DNA from: Lewinellaceae bacterium
GTDB taxonomy: Bacteria; Bacteroidota; Bacteroidia; Chitinophagales; Saprospiraceae
NCBI GenBank assembly: GCA_024644235.1
Contig: JAHELJ010000017.1
Span: forward strand, 31,623-95,622
Length of the DNA stretch: 64,000 nucleotides
Reading direction: 5' to 3'
The notes below the pieces were generated by a model. The model was not told the origin of the DNA. It ran no database searches and worked only from the letters and a program-made list of their open reading frames with translations. The position numbers were made by a program, and so were the translations under genes. Within the stretch, counting starts at the first letter, position 1. The number at the start of each line of letters is the position of its first letter. Below are positions 33,897 through 43,516 of the stretch, one piece after another.

Positions 33897-36791
33897 TCAA
33901 AGTTTCTTCAGATCCTGCTGAATCTTTTCCAGAATTTCGTCTGTAAACACGTCCGGAGCATATTGAGCCACCGTTCTCAGGCTAAAGGCAAAGCCTTGCT
34001 GGAGCTGCTCTTGGGGGGCAAGAGCCAAGGTGGGTATGTGCCTAAGTAAAATCGCCTTCGCTTCCTCTGAACTCCATAATTCTCCAAATAAAGAATCTAT
34101 GGTGAATCTTGATGTGGATGCTTGGCCAGAAAATGGATAAGTATAACGGTGCTGCCCAGATCGGACTTCCATTACGACTACCTTATCCTGATCGCTATCA
34201 GATGCAGGTAAAATGACAGTTCCCATGGTATTAGGCGGCACATTCAGGCGATATTCAATACTGTCTTCAGAAATTTTCCAACCTGCCATAATCTGTCCGT
34301 TTAAAGATTCATAGATCACCTGAACCGAATCTAATAGTGACGAGGGATGAGGTTGATAAATGATGTGCTTATACCCGGGGTTTGATTCGTCATGACGCAA
34401 ACCAGCCATTACGCTGTACATCCAGTCACCAATCGCCCCGTATGCATAATGATTAAATGAATTCATTTGCGGTGTTTGAAAAGATCCGTCTGGTTTAATC
34501 CCATCCCAACGCTCCCAAATTGTGGTTGCCCCTTGTGTCAGTGGATACAACCAGGAGGGATAATTTTCCTGAAGCAACAAGCGATAAGCTACATCGGTCA
34601 TTCCGTTTTTAGATAAGACATGGGGAAGATGGGGAGTCCCCAGAAAGCCCGTTGAGAGGTGATATTGTCTGCTTTCGATGTCTTTCTTCAGGTACTCAGC
34701 TGCTAGTGTCTTTTGTGATTCCTCAAGCAATCCAAACCTTAGCGCCAGTGCATAAGCAGTCTGTGAATGAGGGCTTAGACGGCCATTCGGCGTTACAAAT
34801 TCCGACTGGAATGCCGTTTTGATTCGTGAAAGTAAATCAGCAAAATATTCGACGTCATCCGACTCGCCGAGTAACACTGCCGTCTTCATCATGATCTCCG
34901 AGGAGTGATAAAAAAACGCTGTAGCGATAAAATCAATATCCGTGTGTCCCGGCTTGGCATTCCAATCGGTCGGATGAATGAAAAACAGCCAATCTCCGAA
35001 GTGGAATCCATCCTGAACCAACAGATTATCTCCAGACAATTGCTCCAGGTACAGTATCCAAGCCTTCATACTCTGGTATTGCCGCTCCAGGATCCTCTTA
35101 TCTCCAAACTTTAGGTACAACGTCCACGGCACTATAGTAGCGGCATCAGCCCAACCGGTTGATCCGGCCGCTCCCTCACCGAGTACATTGGGAACAACAA
35201 AGGTTACCGCTCCATCTGATCTTTGGTCAGCGGCCAGATCCTGTAACCACCTGGTGTAAAATGCAGCAGTATTAAAATTGAAGCATGCCGTGGATGCAAA
35301 GGCCTGGGCATCACCAGTCCAACCCATCCGTTCATCCCGCTGAGGGCAATCGGTCGGAACATCAAGAAAATTTCCCCTTTGTCCCCATTGTATGTTGCTC
35401 TGAAGCTGATTTAGCATTTGATTTGAGCAGGTAAACTGACCGGTCATCTCCATATCGGAGTGAATTACGATGCCTTTCAATGCATTCTTAGTGAGCTCTC
35501 CCGGATAACCTTCAACAGAAACATAACGAAATCCCTGAAAGGTGAAATGCGGCTCGTAAATCTCAACACCACTCCCTTTACAGATGTATTGAACCTGCTG
35601 AGCAGCAGCACGGAGATTGTCGATGTAAAAATTTCCATCCTTATCCAACACCTCGGCATGTCGAAGTGTGATCGTGTCACCTGCCCTGCCAGCCACCTTT
35701 ATTTGCATCCAGCCCACCATGTTTTGACCCATGTCCACCACCACCTCACCATTTGGAGTATTGAATATATCTACAGGCCTCAGTTCCCTAATTCTCTTCA
35801 CCGGAACTCCTTCTGAAGTGATGAGATTGCTCCTGTTGCCTACACTTAATTTAACTTCCTGCCAACCTGAATCATTGAAACCAGCAGTGGCCCAACCTAA
35901 CTGCTCCAACCGGGCATCATACACTTCTCCGTCGTAAAGGCTGGACATCCGAATAGGACCCGTGGTTCCCTGCCAGGTTTTGTCAGACTTGATTACATCC
36001 TTTCGTCCACTTCGATATTCAACCTCCAGTTGGCAGAGAAGGGCAACTTCGTCTCCATATACATTCATGCTACCGTCAAATCCGAATTCACCACGATACC
36101 AACCATCGCCCAACATTACTCCAAGGCAGTTCTCTCCAGCAGTCAGCAACTCTTTCACATCAAATACCTGATACTGCAACCGCTTGTGGTAAGATGTCCA
36201 TCCTGGAGTGAAAAGCTGATCACCGACCCTCTTTCCATTGATATAGGCAGAGTAGAGACCTCTTGCTGTGATATACAGGCGAGCCTTTACAATATTCTTC
36301 TTTAATATGAACTCATGCCGTAACATCGGAGCCGGATTTGGTTGCTCCACAGATTCTGCCCATGAAGGACCTATCCACTCCGCCTGCCAATCAGAAGAGT
36401 CAAGTAGTCCCATTTCCCAATAGGAAGGATCGCTCCAATTCCCTTCGTTCCCCTCTTGATCCCAGCCTCTCACACGCCAGAAGTAGACTCCCTGAGCCTC
36501 CAATTGCGGCCCGCCATATTCCACGTGTGCAGACTGCTCTGTGAACACTTTCTGACTATCCCAGATCAAGCGGCGTTCTCTAACCAAATCGCGCGCACCG
36601 CGGCCAACTTGAACTTGATAAGCACTTTGCATCATATCTTGCAATCCTTCTTGGTACTTCCAAGCGAACCTTGGCCCCAACTCATCGATGATCGGATTTG
36701 TTTTGTATTCACAGGTGAGTTCAATCGGCTTGATTTGTGCAAAGCTCCAGGGAGTTATCAGCAGCAGGAGAATTGCTATAGATGACTTCAT
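33897..36791 (-). CDS. Alpha-L-rhamnosidase (GH78), secreted
   Basis: A 964-residue secreted glycosidase with a signal peptide (MKSSIAILLLLITPWSFAQ), an N-terminal fibronectin-like and beta-sandwich part (PSYWEMGLLDSSDWQAEWIGPSW) and the (alpha/alpha)6 catalytic barrel. The acidic cluster DCPQRDERMGWTGDAQ holds the catalytic Asp/Glu pair. It removes terminal L-rhamnose from polysaccharide or glycoside. No SusC/SusD pair or regulator lies beside it, so it acts outside a normal utilisation locus in this window. It is divergent from nothing: the TesB gene precedes it on the same strand. Confidence 0.93.
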   Translation of the reverse strand: MKSSIAILLLLITPWSFAQIKPIELTCEYKTNPIIDELGPRFAWKYQEGLQDMMQSAYQVQVGRGARDLVRERRLIWDSQKVFTEQSAHVEYGGPQLEAQGVYFWRVRGWDQEGNEGNWSDPSYWEMGLLDSSDWQAEWIGPSWAESVEQPNPAPMLRHEFILKKNIVKARLYITARGLYSAYINGKRVGDQLFTPGWTSYHKRLQYQVFDVKELLTAGENCLGVMLGDGWYRGEFGFDGSMNVYGDEVALLCQLEVEYRSGRKDVIKSDKTWQGTTGPIRMSSLYDGEVYDARLEQLGWATAGFNDSGWQEVKLSVGNRSNLITSEGVPVKRIRELRPVDIFNTPNGEVVVDMGQNMVGWMQIKVAGRAGDTITLRHAEVLDKDGNFYIDNLRAAAQQVQYICKGSGVEIYEPHFTFQGFRYVSVEGYPGELTKNALKGIVIHSDMEMTGQFTCSNQMLNQLQSNIQWGQRGNFLDVPTDCPQRDERMGWTGDAQAFASTACFNFNTAAFYTRWLQDLAADQRSDGAVTFVVPNVLGEGAAGSTGWADAATIVPWTLYLKFGDKRILERQYQSMKAWILYLEQLSGDNLLVQDGFHFGDWLFFIHPTDWNAKPGHTDIDFIATAFFYHSSEIMMKTAVLLGESDDVEYFADLLSRIKTAFQSEFVTPNGRLSPHSQTAYALALRFGLLEESQKTLAAEYLKKDIESRQYHLSTGFLGTPHLPHVLSKNGMTDVAYRLLLQENYPSWLYPLTQGATTIWERWDGIKPDGSFQTPQMNSFNHYAYGAIGDWMYSVMAGLRHDESNPGYKHIIYQPHPSSLLDSVQVIYESLNGQIMAGWKISEDSIEYRLNVPPNTMGTVILPASDSDQDKVVVMEVRSGQHRYTYPFSGQASTSRFTIDSLFGELWSSEEAKAILLRHIPTLALAPQEQLQQGFAFSLRTVAQYAPDVFTDEILEKIQQDLKKL

Positions 36792-36851
36792 TCTTGGTCC
36801 AGAATTTTTCTATGTTATAAAAGGTGTAATTTATCGAAGCCGATCTTACTT

Positions 36852-37709
36852 TTATGATCTCTTCCTTCTCATCAATCCTTCCTGCACAACTGATGCGACC
36901 AGAGTTCCATCTCTTTGAAAGAGGCTGCCTCTGGTAAATCCACGAGAACCGGAAGCACTAGGACTGTCAACCGCGTATAGCAACCAATCATTCATGGTGA
37001 AGGGTCTGTGAAACCACATTGCATGATCTAAACTGGCCAATTGCAACTGAAAGAAATTGACCTCATGCTGGTGAGGCTGTATAGCTGTAGTGAGTAAGTT
37101 ATAGTCCGAAGCATAGGCCAGCAAACGCTGATTGATGGTGAGTTCTGGTGGCACCTCTCCCTTGGCCTTGATCCAGACGTAGCGAAGGGGTTCCTGCTTC
37201 TCAGGAAGAATGAAGTTCAATGGATCAACCGGCCTAAACTCAATCGGCCGGGGCAACAGAAATCTTTTGAAACTTGCAGGAAGTTGATCCTTATACATTT
37301 GCAATAGATCCTGATCTGATTGTAATTCCTGAGGACCAACCACATCCGGTATTTCAATCTGATGATCCAGCCCCGGTTGATCCAATTGAAATGAAACTGC
37401 AGTGATAAAAATATCTTTTCCGTTTTGAATGGCTTTTACCCTCCGGGTGCTGAAGCTTCCTCCGTCCCGCACCCGATCCACCTGGTAAACAATTGGTTTT
37501 CCCAAATCACCTGGTAGAATAAAATAGGCATGCATGGAATGAGCGAAACGATCTGCAGGAGCTGTCAGAATAGCTGCGTCGAGTGACTGTGACAGAACCT
37601 GACCACCAAAAACATGAAGTGCACCTATATCATGAGGATATCCCCGGTAAATATCCTCTTCGATTTGTTCAAGGGCCATTGATTCAATCAATTCACTGAT
37701 CTTCTCCAT
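36852..37709 (-). CDS. tesB: Acyl-CoA thioesterase II (TesB)
   Basis: A 285-residue double-hotdog thioesterase that hydrolyses acyl-CoA. Start is ATG 37709, preceded by an in-frame TTG. The N-terminal GGQVLSQSLDAAILT and FILPGDLGKPIVYQVDRVRDGGSFSTRRVKAIQNG match TesB, and the C-terminal half has ASLDHAMWFHRPFTMNDWLLYAVDSPSASGSRGFTRGSLFQRDGTLVASVVQEG, where the Asp and Ser/Gln residues of the active site lie. The family length is normal. It lies 60 bases before the rhamnosidase gene. Confidence 0.92.
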   Translation of the reverse strand: MEKISELIESMALEQIEEDIYRGYPHDIGALHVFGGQVLSQSLDAAILTAPADRFAHSMHAYFILPGDLGKPIVYQVDRVRDGGSFSTRRVKAIQNGKDIFITAVSFQLDQPGLDHQIEIPDVVGPQELQSDQDLLQMYKDQLPASFKRFLLPRPIEFRPVDPLNFILPEKQEPLRYVWIKAKGEVPPELTINQRLLAYASDYNLLTTAIQPHQHEVNFFQLQLASLDHAMWFHRPFTMNDWLLYAVDSPSASGSRGFTRGSLFQRDGTLVASVVQEGLMRRKRS

Positions 37710-37735
37710 CAATTACAATTGTCCCGTAAAAATGA

Positions 37736-37766
37736 CAAAAAAAAGGGGCACCATTGGCACCCCTTT
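37736..37766 (-). terminator. Rho-independent terminator of the MscS-like gene
   Basis: On the minus strand a 7-bp GC-rich stem (AAAGGGG with CCCCTTT, small internal loop) is followed by eight T. It lies 24 bases after the stop codon at 37790. Confidence 0.62.
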
Positions 37767-37789
37767 AGGTATTGAAAAACATAAGAAAT

Positions 37790-38974
37790 CTAATCAATCT
37801 TTTTCTGCCATCGTTTCACCAAATGCTCCATATACTTACCTGCAGCCTCTCTACCACCCAGCCCAAATGACAAAGCGAAAGCAACAGCTACTGCTCCTAG
37901 CGTAAGACCAAATGCTAGATTGACAATATCGTTTGCTATGCCCATGGTCCGTAGTGCAATGGCAAGGAACAAACCAAGAGTGGCAAAGCGTACAATTGGT
38001 ATCAGAGCTCCCTGATTGGAACGTTTCATGTAATCTGCAACCAAAATCGAGATGTAATTTCCAATCATCACGATCACGAGGCCGAGAATAATTTGCCCTG
38101 TCAGCTCCATCAGGTTGTTCAAGGTCTCGGTCAGTTGCACAAACTGAAGCTTCTCGGTAGCCGAGATTACGGCAAAAAACATCAAAAAGAAAAACAGCAC
38201 ATTTCCAACCAGGTTGGATAAAGTCACATTGGGATTCAGTAATCTCTCCCATCCCATTTTGGCAGGAAGTGCATCGGCCCCCAGATTTCTCAACAACTCC
38301 TCAATAATTGCGATAATAAACTTACCAGCAATGTAGAAGACGATGAGTATGACGGCAGCAGCGATGATACCGGGTACTGCTCCCATCATGGTTGTCAACA
38401 TCTGGGATGCCGGATCTGAAATCAAACTAATCTGCAGAGCATCCAGGGCAATGAGCAAAACTGGAACAAATATGAAGAGAAAGACAATCTGCTTTAGCAC
38501 ATTGGCAATACTCATACTGCCCTTAAAGCCAAGTCGGTCAGAAAAATGATCAAGGCTTGCGGACACAAAGCCCACGGTCTCAGATGCGATCCTGGCGATC
38601 ATGTAACCTGCGAAACCAATTAATCCGGCTGCAATCGCATTTGGTATGAATGACAAAAACTCGTTCAGCATATTTTGCAGGGGCGACAATACACCGGTGA
38701 CACCCAGAATATCCAAAACGATCATCAATACAAACAGCATTGAGATATAGTAGAAGATTTGGCTAATTGCCGAAGCAAAGTTCAGGTCAATCTTGTTGTC
38801 TTTGTCCAGGCGTTCATCAACCTTAAAACGGTTGAGAGCCTTTCGCACTAAACGTTGAATTAACTTGGAGACGATGTAACCAAGAAGCAACAGAATCAGG
38901 GCACCAAACAACCTGGGTGTTAACTCTCCGCTCCGGCTAAACATGGACTCCAGAAAAGACGAAAATCGATCCAT
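37790..38974 (-). CDS. MscS-like channel-related membrane protein with repeated TM helices, no beta domain
   Basis: A 394-residue protein built of four copies of the conserved mechanosensitive TM-helix unit (LFGALILLLLGYIVSKLIQRLVRKAL; FIPNAIAAGLIGFAGYMIARIASETV; AVPGIIAAAVILIVFYIAGKFIIAII; and TGQIILGLVIVMIGNYISILVADYM). It lacks the MscS beta domain (no FxxGD...GxV). It is therefore a TM-helix-repeat member rather than a classical MscS. A candidate ECF promoter lies 41 bases upstream and a terminator directly downstream, so it is monocistronic. Confidence 0.85.
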   Translation of the reverse strand: MDRFSSFLESMFSRSGELTPRLFGALILLLLGYIVSKLIQRLVRKALNRFKVDERLDKDNKIDLNFASAISQIFYYISMLFVLMIVLDILGVTGVLSPLQNMLNEFLSFIPNAIAAGLIGFAGYMIARIASETVGFVSASLDHFSDRLGFKGSMSIANVLKQIVFLFIFVPVLLIALDALQISLISDPASQMLTTMMGAVPGIIAAAVILIVFYIAGKFIIAIIEELLRNLGADALPAKMGWERLLNPNVTLSNLVGNVLFFFLMFFAVISATEKLQFVQLTETLNNLMELTGQIILGLVIVMIGNYISILVADYMKRSNQGALIPIVRFATLGLFLAIALRTMGIANDIVNLAFGLTLGAVAVAFALSFGLGGREAAGKYMEHLVKRWQKKID

Positions 38975-39014
38975 TCTTGTTTTGTTTTTTGATCAAGGAA
39001 TACTTTGAGCAATA

Positions 39015-39039
39015 GAGACTACTAAAATCCTTTTGGTCA
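39015..39039 (-). promoter_or_regulatory. Candidate ECF promoter for the TM-repeat channel
   Basis: Minus strand TGACCAA (39033-39039), 13 bases, then GTCTC (39015-39019). The spacer begins AAGGA and matches the 20367-20392 site in a TGACCAAAAGGAnTTTA stretch, with one base less in the spacer. Confidence 0.62.
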
Positions 39040-39292
39040 TCATGCGAGGGAAAAAAATATCGATGACTTAACGACCTCCAATCGCTATGTCACGACTGGA
39101 AAAGGTAACTTCTGGATTCGATCAGAAATTGACCCAAGAGGCTAGCAAGAAGTTGGACCTCCTATGCTTTGTTTGGGATGGGATCGCGATTCAGGATGCA
39201 TATTCTGTATGACAAAGAGACCTCGACTGCAAGATTTCATCCACCACACTTGGAGAAAATTGACCTGAGACAGGTGACTAGTGGCGCCCTAG
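39040..39292. other. Gene-free stretch between TM-repeat channel and esterase
   Basis: About 250 bases. Two short open frames occur (a 42-codon frame from 39087 and a longer one from 39169), but neither has a recognisable protein-like sequence or ribosome context. I see no RNA gene. Confidence 0.4.
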
Positions 39293-40174
39293 CTAGTGCT
39301 GATGAAAAGCATCAGATACGAATTGGAGTACAACGGGGAGTGACTGTCTCCAATAAGTCCAAGTGTGCCCTCCATCTCTGATCCGAAATTCATGCTGAAT
39401 TTCCCTCTTACGCATGGCAATGTGAACCAGAGAATTCCCCTCATACAGAAAATCATCATCACCGCAATCGATGAACCATCTAACGGCATTCTTATTCTCT
39501 TCAGTCAAGCCTTCGATCTGCTTCAATACACTATACTTCTCGAACCAGGCAATTGCTTCCTCTTCGCTTGCGTCCATTCCTCTCCACGACAGAATGCGCT
39601 CTGTATCTTCCATGGTAATAGGTCCGCAACTAGCACTCAATGGGCATGCAGATGAGAATAGGTCAGGTCGATGTAATGCATAAATGAATGAGCCTCCACC
39701 GCCCATAGATAATCCGGCAACGGCCCGGTAACGCTTCTCACTCTTTACACGGTATTCCTTCTCGACAAATGGCATGAATTCGTCGAAGAAAAAATCTTCA
39801 TAGCGCCAATCATTTTGCGGATCGTTGAAGTATCCCCTTTGTCCGGTATTGGCATCAGGCATGGCAATAATCATTGGTGTAGCAATTCCCTCTTTGATCG
39901 CTCTATCGGTGATATGGAGAACCTCTCCAAATTGCACCCATCCGGTCTGATCGTCACCTCCACCATGCAAAAGATATAAGATTGGGTAACTCCTTTCCGA
40001 AGTTTCATAATCGGGAGGCAAGTAGATGGCATATTTGCGTTCTCCATTTAAGATCTCGCTCGTCATGGAGAGGTTGTCAAATACTTTACCATATTGTGCT
40101 CGAGCAGTGTGACTCAAAAGTGTCGCACATACCAATGTCGACCATACAACTAAGACTGTAAATCGGGTATTCAT
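39293..40174 (-). CDS. Secreted alpha/beta-hydrolase esterase (feruloyl esterase/EsD-like)
   Basis: A 293-residue exported esterase. Start is ATG 40174 (MNTRFTVLVVWSTLVCATLLSHTARAQ), which gives a clean signal peptide; the longer frame adds 11 residues with no signal. The nucleophile Ser lies in GLSMGGGG, with a conserved HGGGDDQTGW oxyanion segment, and the closing His is in GGHTWTYWRQ. Related enzymes cleave feruloyl or acetyl esters in plant or algal polysaccharides. It is divergent from the Tat-linked operon. Confidence 0.87.
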   Translation of the reverse strand: MNTRFTVLVVWSTLVCATLLSHTARAQYGKVFDNLSMTSEILNGERKYAIYLPPDYETSERSYPILYLLHGGGDDQTGWVQFGEVLHITDRAIKEGIATPMIIAMPDANTGQRGYFNDPQNDWRYEDFFFDEFMPFVEKEYRVKSEKRYRAVAGLSMGGGGSFIYALHRPDLFSSACPLSASCGPITMEDTERILSWRGMDASEEEAIAWFEKYSVLKQIEGLTEENKNAVRWFIDCGDDDFLYEGNSLVHIAMRKREIQHEFRIRDGGHTWTYWRQSLPVVLQFVSDAFHQH

Positions 40175-40338
40175 TCGGAAAGTTATTTTCAGAAAATTAC
40201 TAATCAATACGGCTAGATTTCACCGCCATCTTCAAAATTCTTGAAGTTGTTGGGAAAAGCGGAGATACGCTTGATCATTCTTACATTACTTATTTCGAAA
40301 AATCGTACATTCTAAAGTGTCTAAATTAGGCAGCTATT

Positions 40339-41265
40339 ATGACTCGTCGCGACTTTTTTAGAAACACTGCACTGAGCACCGCTGGAGCATATTTTCCTTT
40401 TGCTCCAAGCTGGCAAACTTGGATCCCTCCATTTTACATTTTTTCTAAACACCTTCAATTTCTTAACTACACCGATATGGCAGATGCTGCGGCGGAGACT
40501 GGCTTTGATGGGATCGAACTTACTGTTCGTCCAGGAGGACATGTGGAGCCGGAAGCGGTAACTGAAAGGCTACCCGCGGCGATCCATGCGATTCGAAGTA
40601 CAGGTCTGAAGTCTGATATGATGGTGACAGCGATAAAAGGTCTTGACGAGCCACTGACGAGGTCAGTCCTGGAGACAGCCTCCACCCAAGGGGTAAGACA
40701 TTACCGGTTGGGATACCTCAGATTTAGTGATGATCAGGACATATTTCAAAGTCTGAAGTTCTACAATTCCCAGATGAAAGAACTCGCTGCCTTCAATGCA
40801 GATCTTGATCTTACAGGTTCTTATCAAAATCACTCGGGTACTATGGTTGGAGCGGAGATCTGGGATCTCTATCACTTGCTCGAAGGTATTCCGTCCGAGA
40901 ATCTGGGTTGCCAGTACGACATCAGGCATGCCACAGTGGAGGGTGGTACTTCCTGGACGAGGGGATTGCAATTGATACGATCAAAAATCACCTCGATTGT
41001 GTTAAAAGATTTTGTTTGGGAAAAGAAGAATGGGGAATGGCGAGTGAAGAACGTTCCCTTGGGAAGTGGTATGGTAGATTTCAAAAAGTACTTTGATCTG
41101 CTAAAGTCATATCAGATCCAGGTTCCATTCACCATCCACTATGAGTACGATCTTTTTGGTGCTGAACATGGCCATCGTGACATCGCTGCTTCACAGTATC
41201 CAATGATCTTTGACGCTCTTAGAAAAGATTTACAGTATGCTCGCGATCTCTGGCAAGATGGCTAA
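40339..41265 (+). CDS. Xylose-isomerase-like TIM-barrel protein with Tat-type leader
   Basis: A 308-residue sugar-phosphate-isomerase/epimerase-type barrel. It begins with MTRRDFFRNTALSTAGAYF, a twin-arginine leader (RRDFF) rather than a cytosolic start, so it is probably exported. The barrel body contains GFDGIELTVRPGGHVEP, a metal-site Glu in GTMVGAEIWDLY, LGCQYDIRHATVEGG with Asp/His, and FTIHYEYD. Such proteins isomerise or cleave oxidised sugars. It overlaps by 8 bases the start of the haem-quinoprotein gene, first of four overlapping or abutting genes. Confidence 0.8.
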   Translation: MTRRDFFRNTALSTAGAYFPFAPSWQTWIPPFYIFSKHLQFLNYTDMADAAAETGFDGIELTVRPGGHVEPEAVTERLPAAIHAIRSTGLKSDMMVTAIKGLDEPLTRSVLETASTQGVRHYRLGYLRFSDDQDIFQSLKFYNSQMKELAAFNADLDLTGSYQNHSGTMVGAEIWDLYHLLEGIPSENLGCQYDIRHATVEGGTSWTRGLQLIRSKITSIVLKDFVWEKKNGEWRVKNVPLGSGMVDFKKYFDLLKSYQIQVPFTIHYEYDLFGAEHGHRDIAASQYPMIFDALRKDLQYARDLWQDG

Positions 41266-43516
41266 GATCTCTCCTTCACTTCTGCTTGTGATATCGATCT
41301 GCCTGGTCCAGTGCAAGCAGCCAATATTGTCGGATCTGTCATTGGATTTCAAACGGTCAATTTTGGACCAGAAACCTCGTATGTTAAGCATATGGCATGG
41401 TCAATTCCATATCGCCTACGATCTACAGAGGTGTAATATCTACAAGATTTGGACAGGGGGAATTCATTGGGATGGCGCAACTTTTAATGATATTAAAACA
41501 GTGCAGCCCGGCAGCTGGGGATCAAAGGTGGAAATGGACACTAGCGGTTGGGGCATTCCCGATTGCAATGACCTTGCTGTAAATTATAAGGGATATGAAG
41601 TCAAAGAAGCTGAAATTCGAATACGATATGAATTGCTGTCGGAAGATCTCCATTCGTCATTGATGGTCGATGAAACAGTAGCGATATCCGAGGGAGACAG
41701 TGGAGTCTTCTTCGCTGAAATCAGCTTTTCCTGGGATCCAGCAAGTGACATGGTCGTAATGCGAAATGGCACTCCCATCACGGAATCAAGAAGAATACGA
41801 TTTCCTGAGGAAGTAGAAAACCCACCATTCAGTCCTGCCCTGGGAAGCGGAGGACAGTACTGGCTGGACCGAAGCGGATGCAATACTTGCCATGAATTAA
41901 ATCAAAACACGACGGGTCCGGCATACTCTAAAATTGCAGCCCGCTATCAGGCAACCCGGGAGAATATTTCTATGCTCGTTTCCAGGGTACAGGAAGGCAG
42001 TGTGGGTCAATGGGGAACAACTCCGATGACACCCCATCCTCAATTATCCGAAAGAGATATCCAGGGGATGGTGAGATATATCCTTGACTTAAAGCCGGTT
42101 GAAGATCCCTCCCAGGCACAGGCTGTTGCATCCACCACTACGCTACCAGAAGCGAAGGAACCGGGGTTTGGAGCTGCCCTGGAGGGGGTACATCCAAGCT
42201 TCACACTGTCGACAGTGAGACCAGCTGAGTTTAAGCCTCGAGTGGGGGGATTAGACTTTGATCAAAATGGCAATCTCTATGTAGCAACGTGGGATAGTGA
42301 GGGAGCTGTTTATAAGCTATCGGGCCTAGAGTACAATGATTCCTCGAAAGTTGAAGTCACTAAAATTGCCACCGGTCTTTCGGAACCTCTGGGTCTGAAG
42401 ATTGTCGAAAAGAAAATATACGTTGTTCAAAAAAATGAACTTACTCAACTAGTCGACGATGATGGAGATGAGATTATCGATTTCTACAGGAACGTCTGCG
42501 ACGACTTTCAGGTATCACCCGATTTTCATGAGTATACCTATGGTCTTGAATACAAAGACAGTCACTTCTATTTGACTCTGGGACTGGCTATGCGATTGAT
42601 GGCCCATGAATTGCAACTCCCCGATAGAGGCGCAGCCATTATGGTGAATACCGATGGAGATTATCAGATCTTCGCTACCGGGCTTCGGCAACCGAATGGG
42701 ATCGGTTTGATAAATGATAATCTATTTGTCACCGAAAACCAGGGCCAATGGGTTCCAGCCTGCAAGTTAATCTGCTTGAGGGAAGACGCTTTCTACGGAT
42801 GCCAATATGGAACTGGTAAAAGATATGCAGGCTACACAACCACCCCTCCGGTAGTTTGGCTGCCCCAGGATGAAATTGGTAATTCACCATCTCAGCCTGT
42901 AGAGATCCTTGAAGGACCATTTGCCGGACAAATTTTCGTGGGTGAGGTAACCCATGGCGGTATCAAGCGAGTATTTGTAGAGGAGGTGAACGGATTGATG
43001 CAAGGAAGTGTCTTTCGGTTCACCCAAGGTTTGGAAGCTGGGATTAACCGGCTGGTATGGGGACCGGATAAATCTCTTTACGTCGGGGGTATTGGAATGA
43101 ACGGTAACTGGGCATGGCAAGGCCGCCAATATGGTCTGCAGAAACTAACTTATAATGGTAAAATCACATTTGAGATTAAGGCCATCCGTTTGACTTCCGA
43201 TGGTTTCGAAATTGAATTCACAGAACCAGTCCATCCAGAGCTGGCAACTGATGAAAATATGTATCAGATCAGCCATTGGACGTATGAGACTTCCGCTGCC
43301 TACGGAAGTCCTAAAATTGACCATAGGGAATTGACCATTTTAGCCGCAGAAGCTAAAGATCCGACCAAGATTTTCATAAAGATTTCAGATTTGAAGGAGA
43401 ATTATTTGGTTTACTTTCTATTATCTCCCGAATTGAAGAGCGTTGAAGACCGGACATTGTGGTCAGGAGAAGCTTGGTATACAATAAATGAATTGCCTCA
43501 AAACGTGAACCTATGA
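41258..43516 (+). CDS. Lipoprotein cytochrome c with quinoprotein-like beta-propeller
   Basis: A 752-residue lipoprotein (ATG 41258, lipid-modified Cys19 in CLVQC). A haem-binding domain has CNTCH at 208-212 and the Met ligand in TTPMTPH (about 257). It is preceded by a beta-sandwich region (30-190) and followed by a six-blade-type propeller (340-650) with calcium-like DDDGDEIID. It looks like a membrane-anchored sugar or alcohol dehydrogenase passing electrons to its cytochrome domain. The ATG overlaps the previous stop; the next gene overlaps by 4 bases (ATGA). Confidence 0.82.
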   Translation: MAKISPSLLLVISICLVQCKQPILSDLSLDFKRSILDQKPRMLSIWHGQFHIAYDLQRCNIYKIWTGGIHWDGATFNDIKTVQPGSWGSKVEMDTSGWGIPDCNDLAVNYKGYEVKEAEIRIRYELLSEDLHSSLMVDETVAISEGDSGVFFAEISFSWDPASDMVVMRNGTPITESRRIRFPEEVENPPFSPALGSGGQYWLDRSGCNTCHELNQNTTGPAYSKIAARYQATRENISMLVSRVQEGSVGQWGTTPMTPHPQLSERDIQGMVRYILDLKPVEDPSQAQAVASTTTLPEAKEPGFGAALEGVHPSFTLSTVRPAEFKPRVGGLDFDQNGNLYVATWDSEGAVYKLSGLEYNDSSKVEVTKIATGLSEPLGLKIVEKKIYVVQKNELTQLVDDDGDEIIDFYRNVCDDFQVSPDFHEYTYGLEYKDSHFYLTLGLAMRLMAHELQLPDRGAAIMVNTDGDYQIFATGLRQPNGIGLINDNLFVTENQGQWVPACKLICLREDAFYGCQYGTGKRYAGYTTTPPVVWLPQDEIGNSPSQPVEILEGPFAGQIFVGEVTHGGIKRVFVEEVNGLMQGSVFRFTQGLEAGINRLVWGPDKSLYVGGIGMNGNWAWQGRQYGLQKLTYNGKITFEIKAIRLTSDGFEIEFTEPVHPELATDENMYQISHWTYETSAAYGSPKIDHRELTILAAEAKDPTKIFIKISDLKENYLVYFLLSPELKSVEDRTLWSGEAWYTINELPQNVNL

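Noticed and set aside
39087..39381. Short open frames in the gap before the esterase
   Set aside because: Composition is not protein-like and the frame from 39169 runs into the opposite-strand esterase gene.
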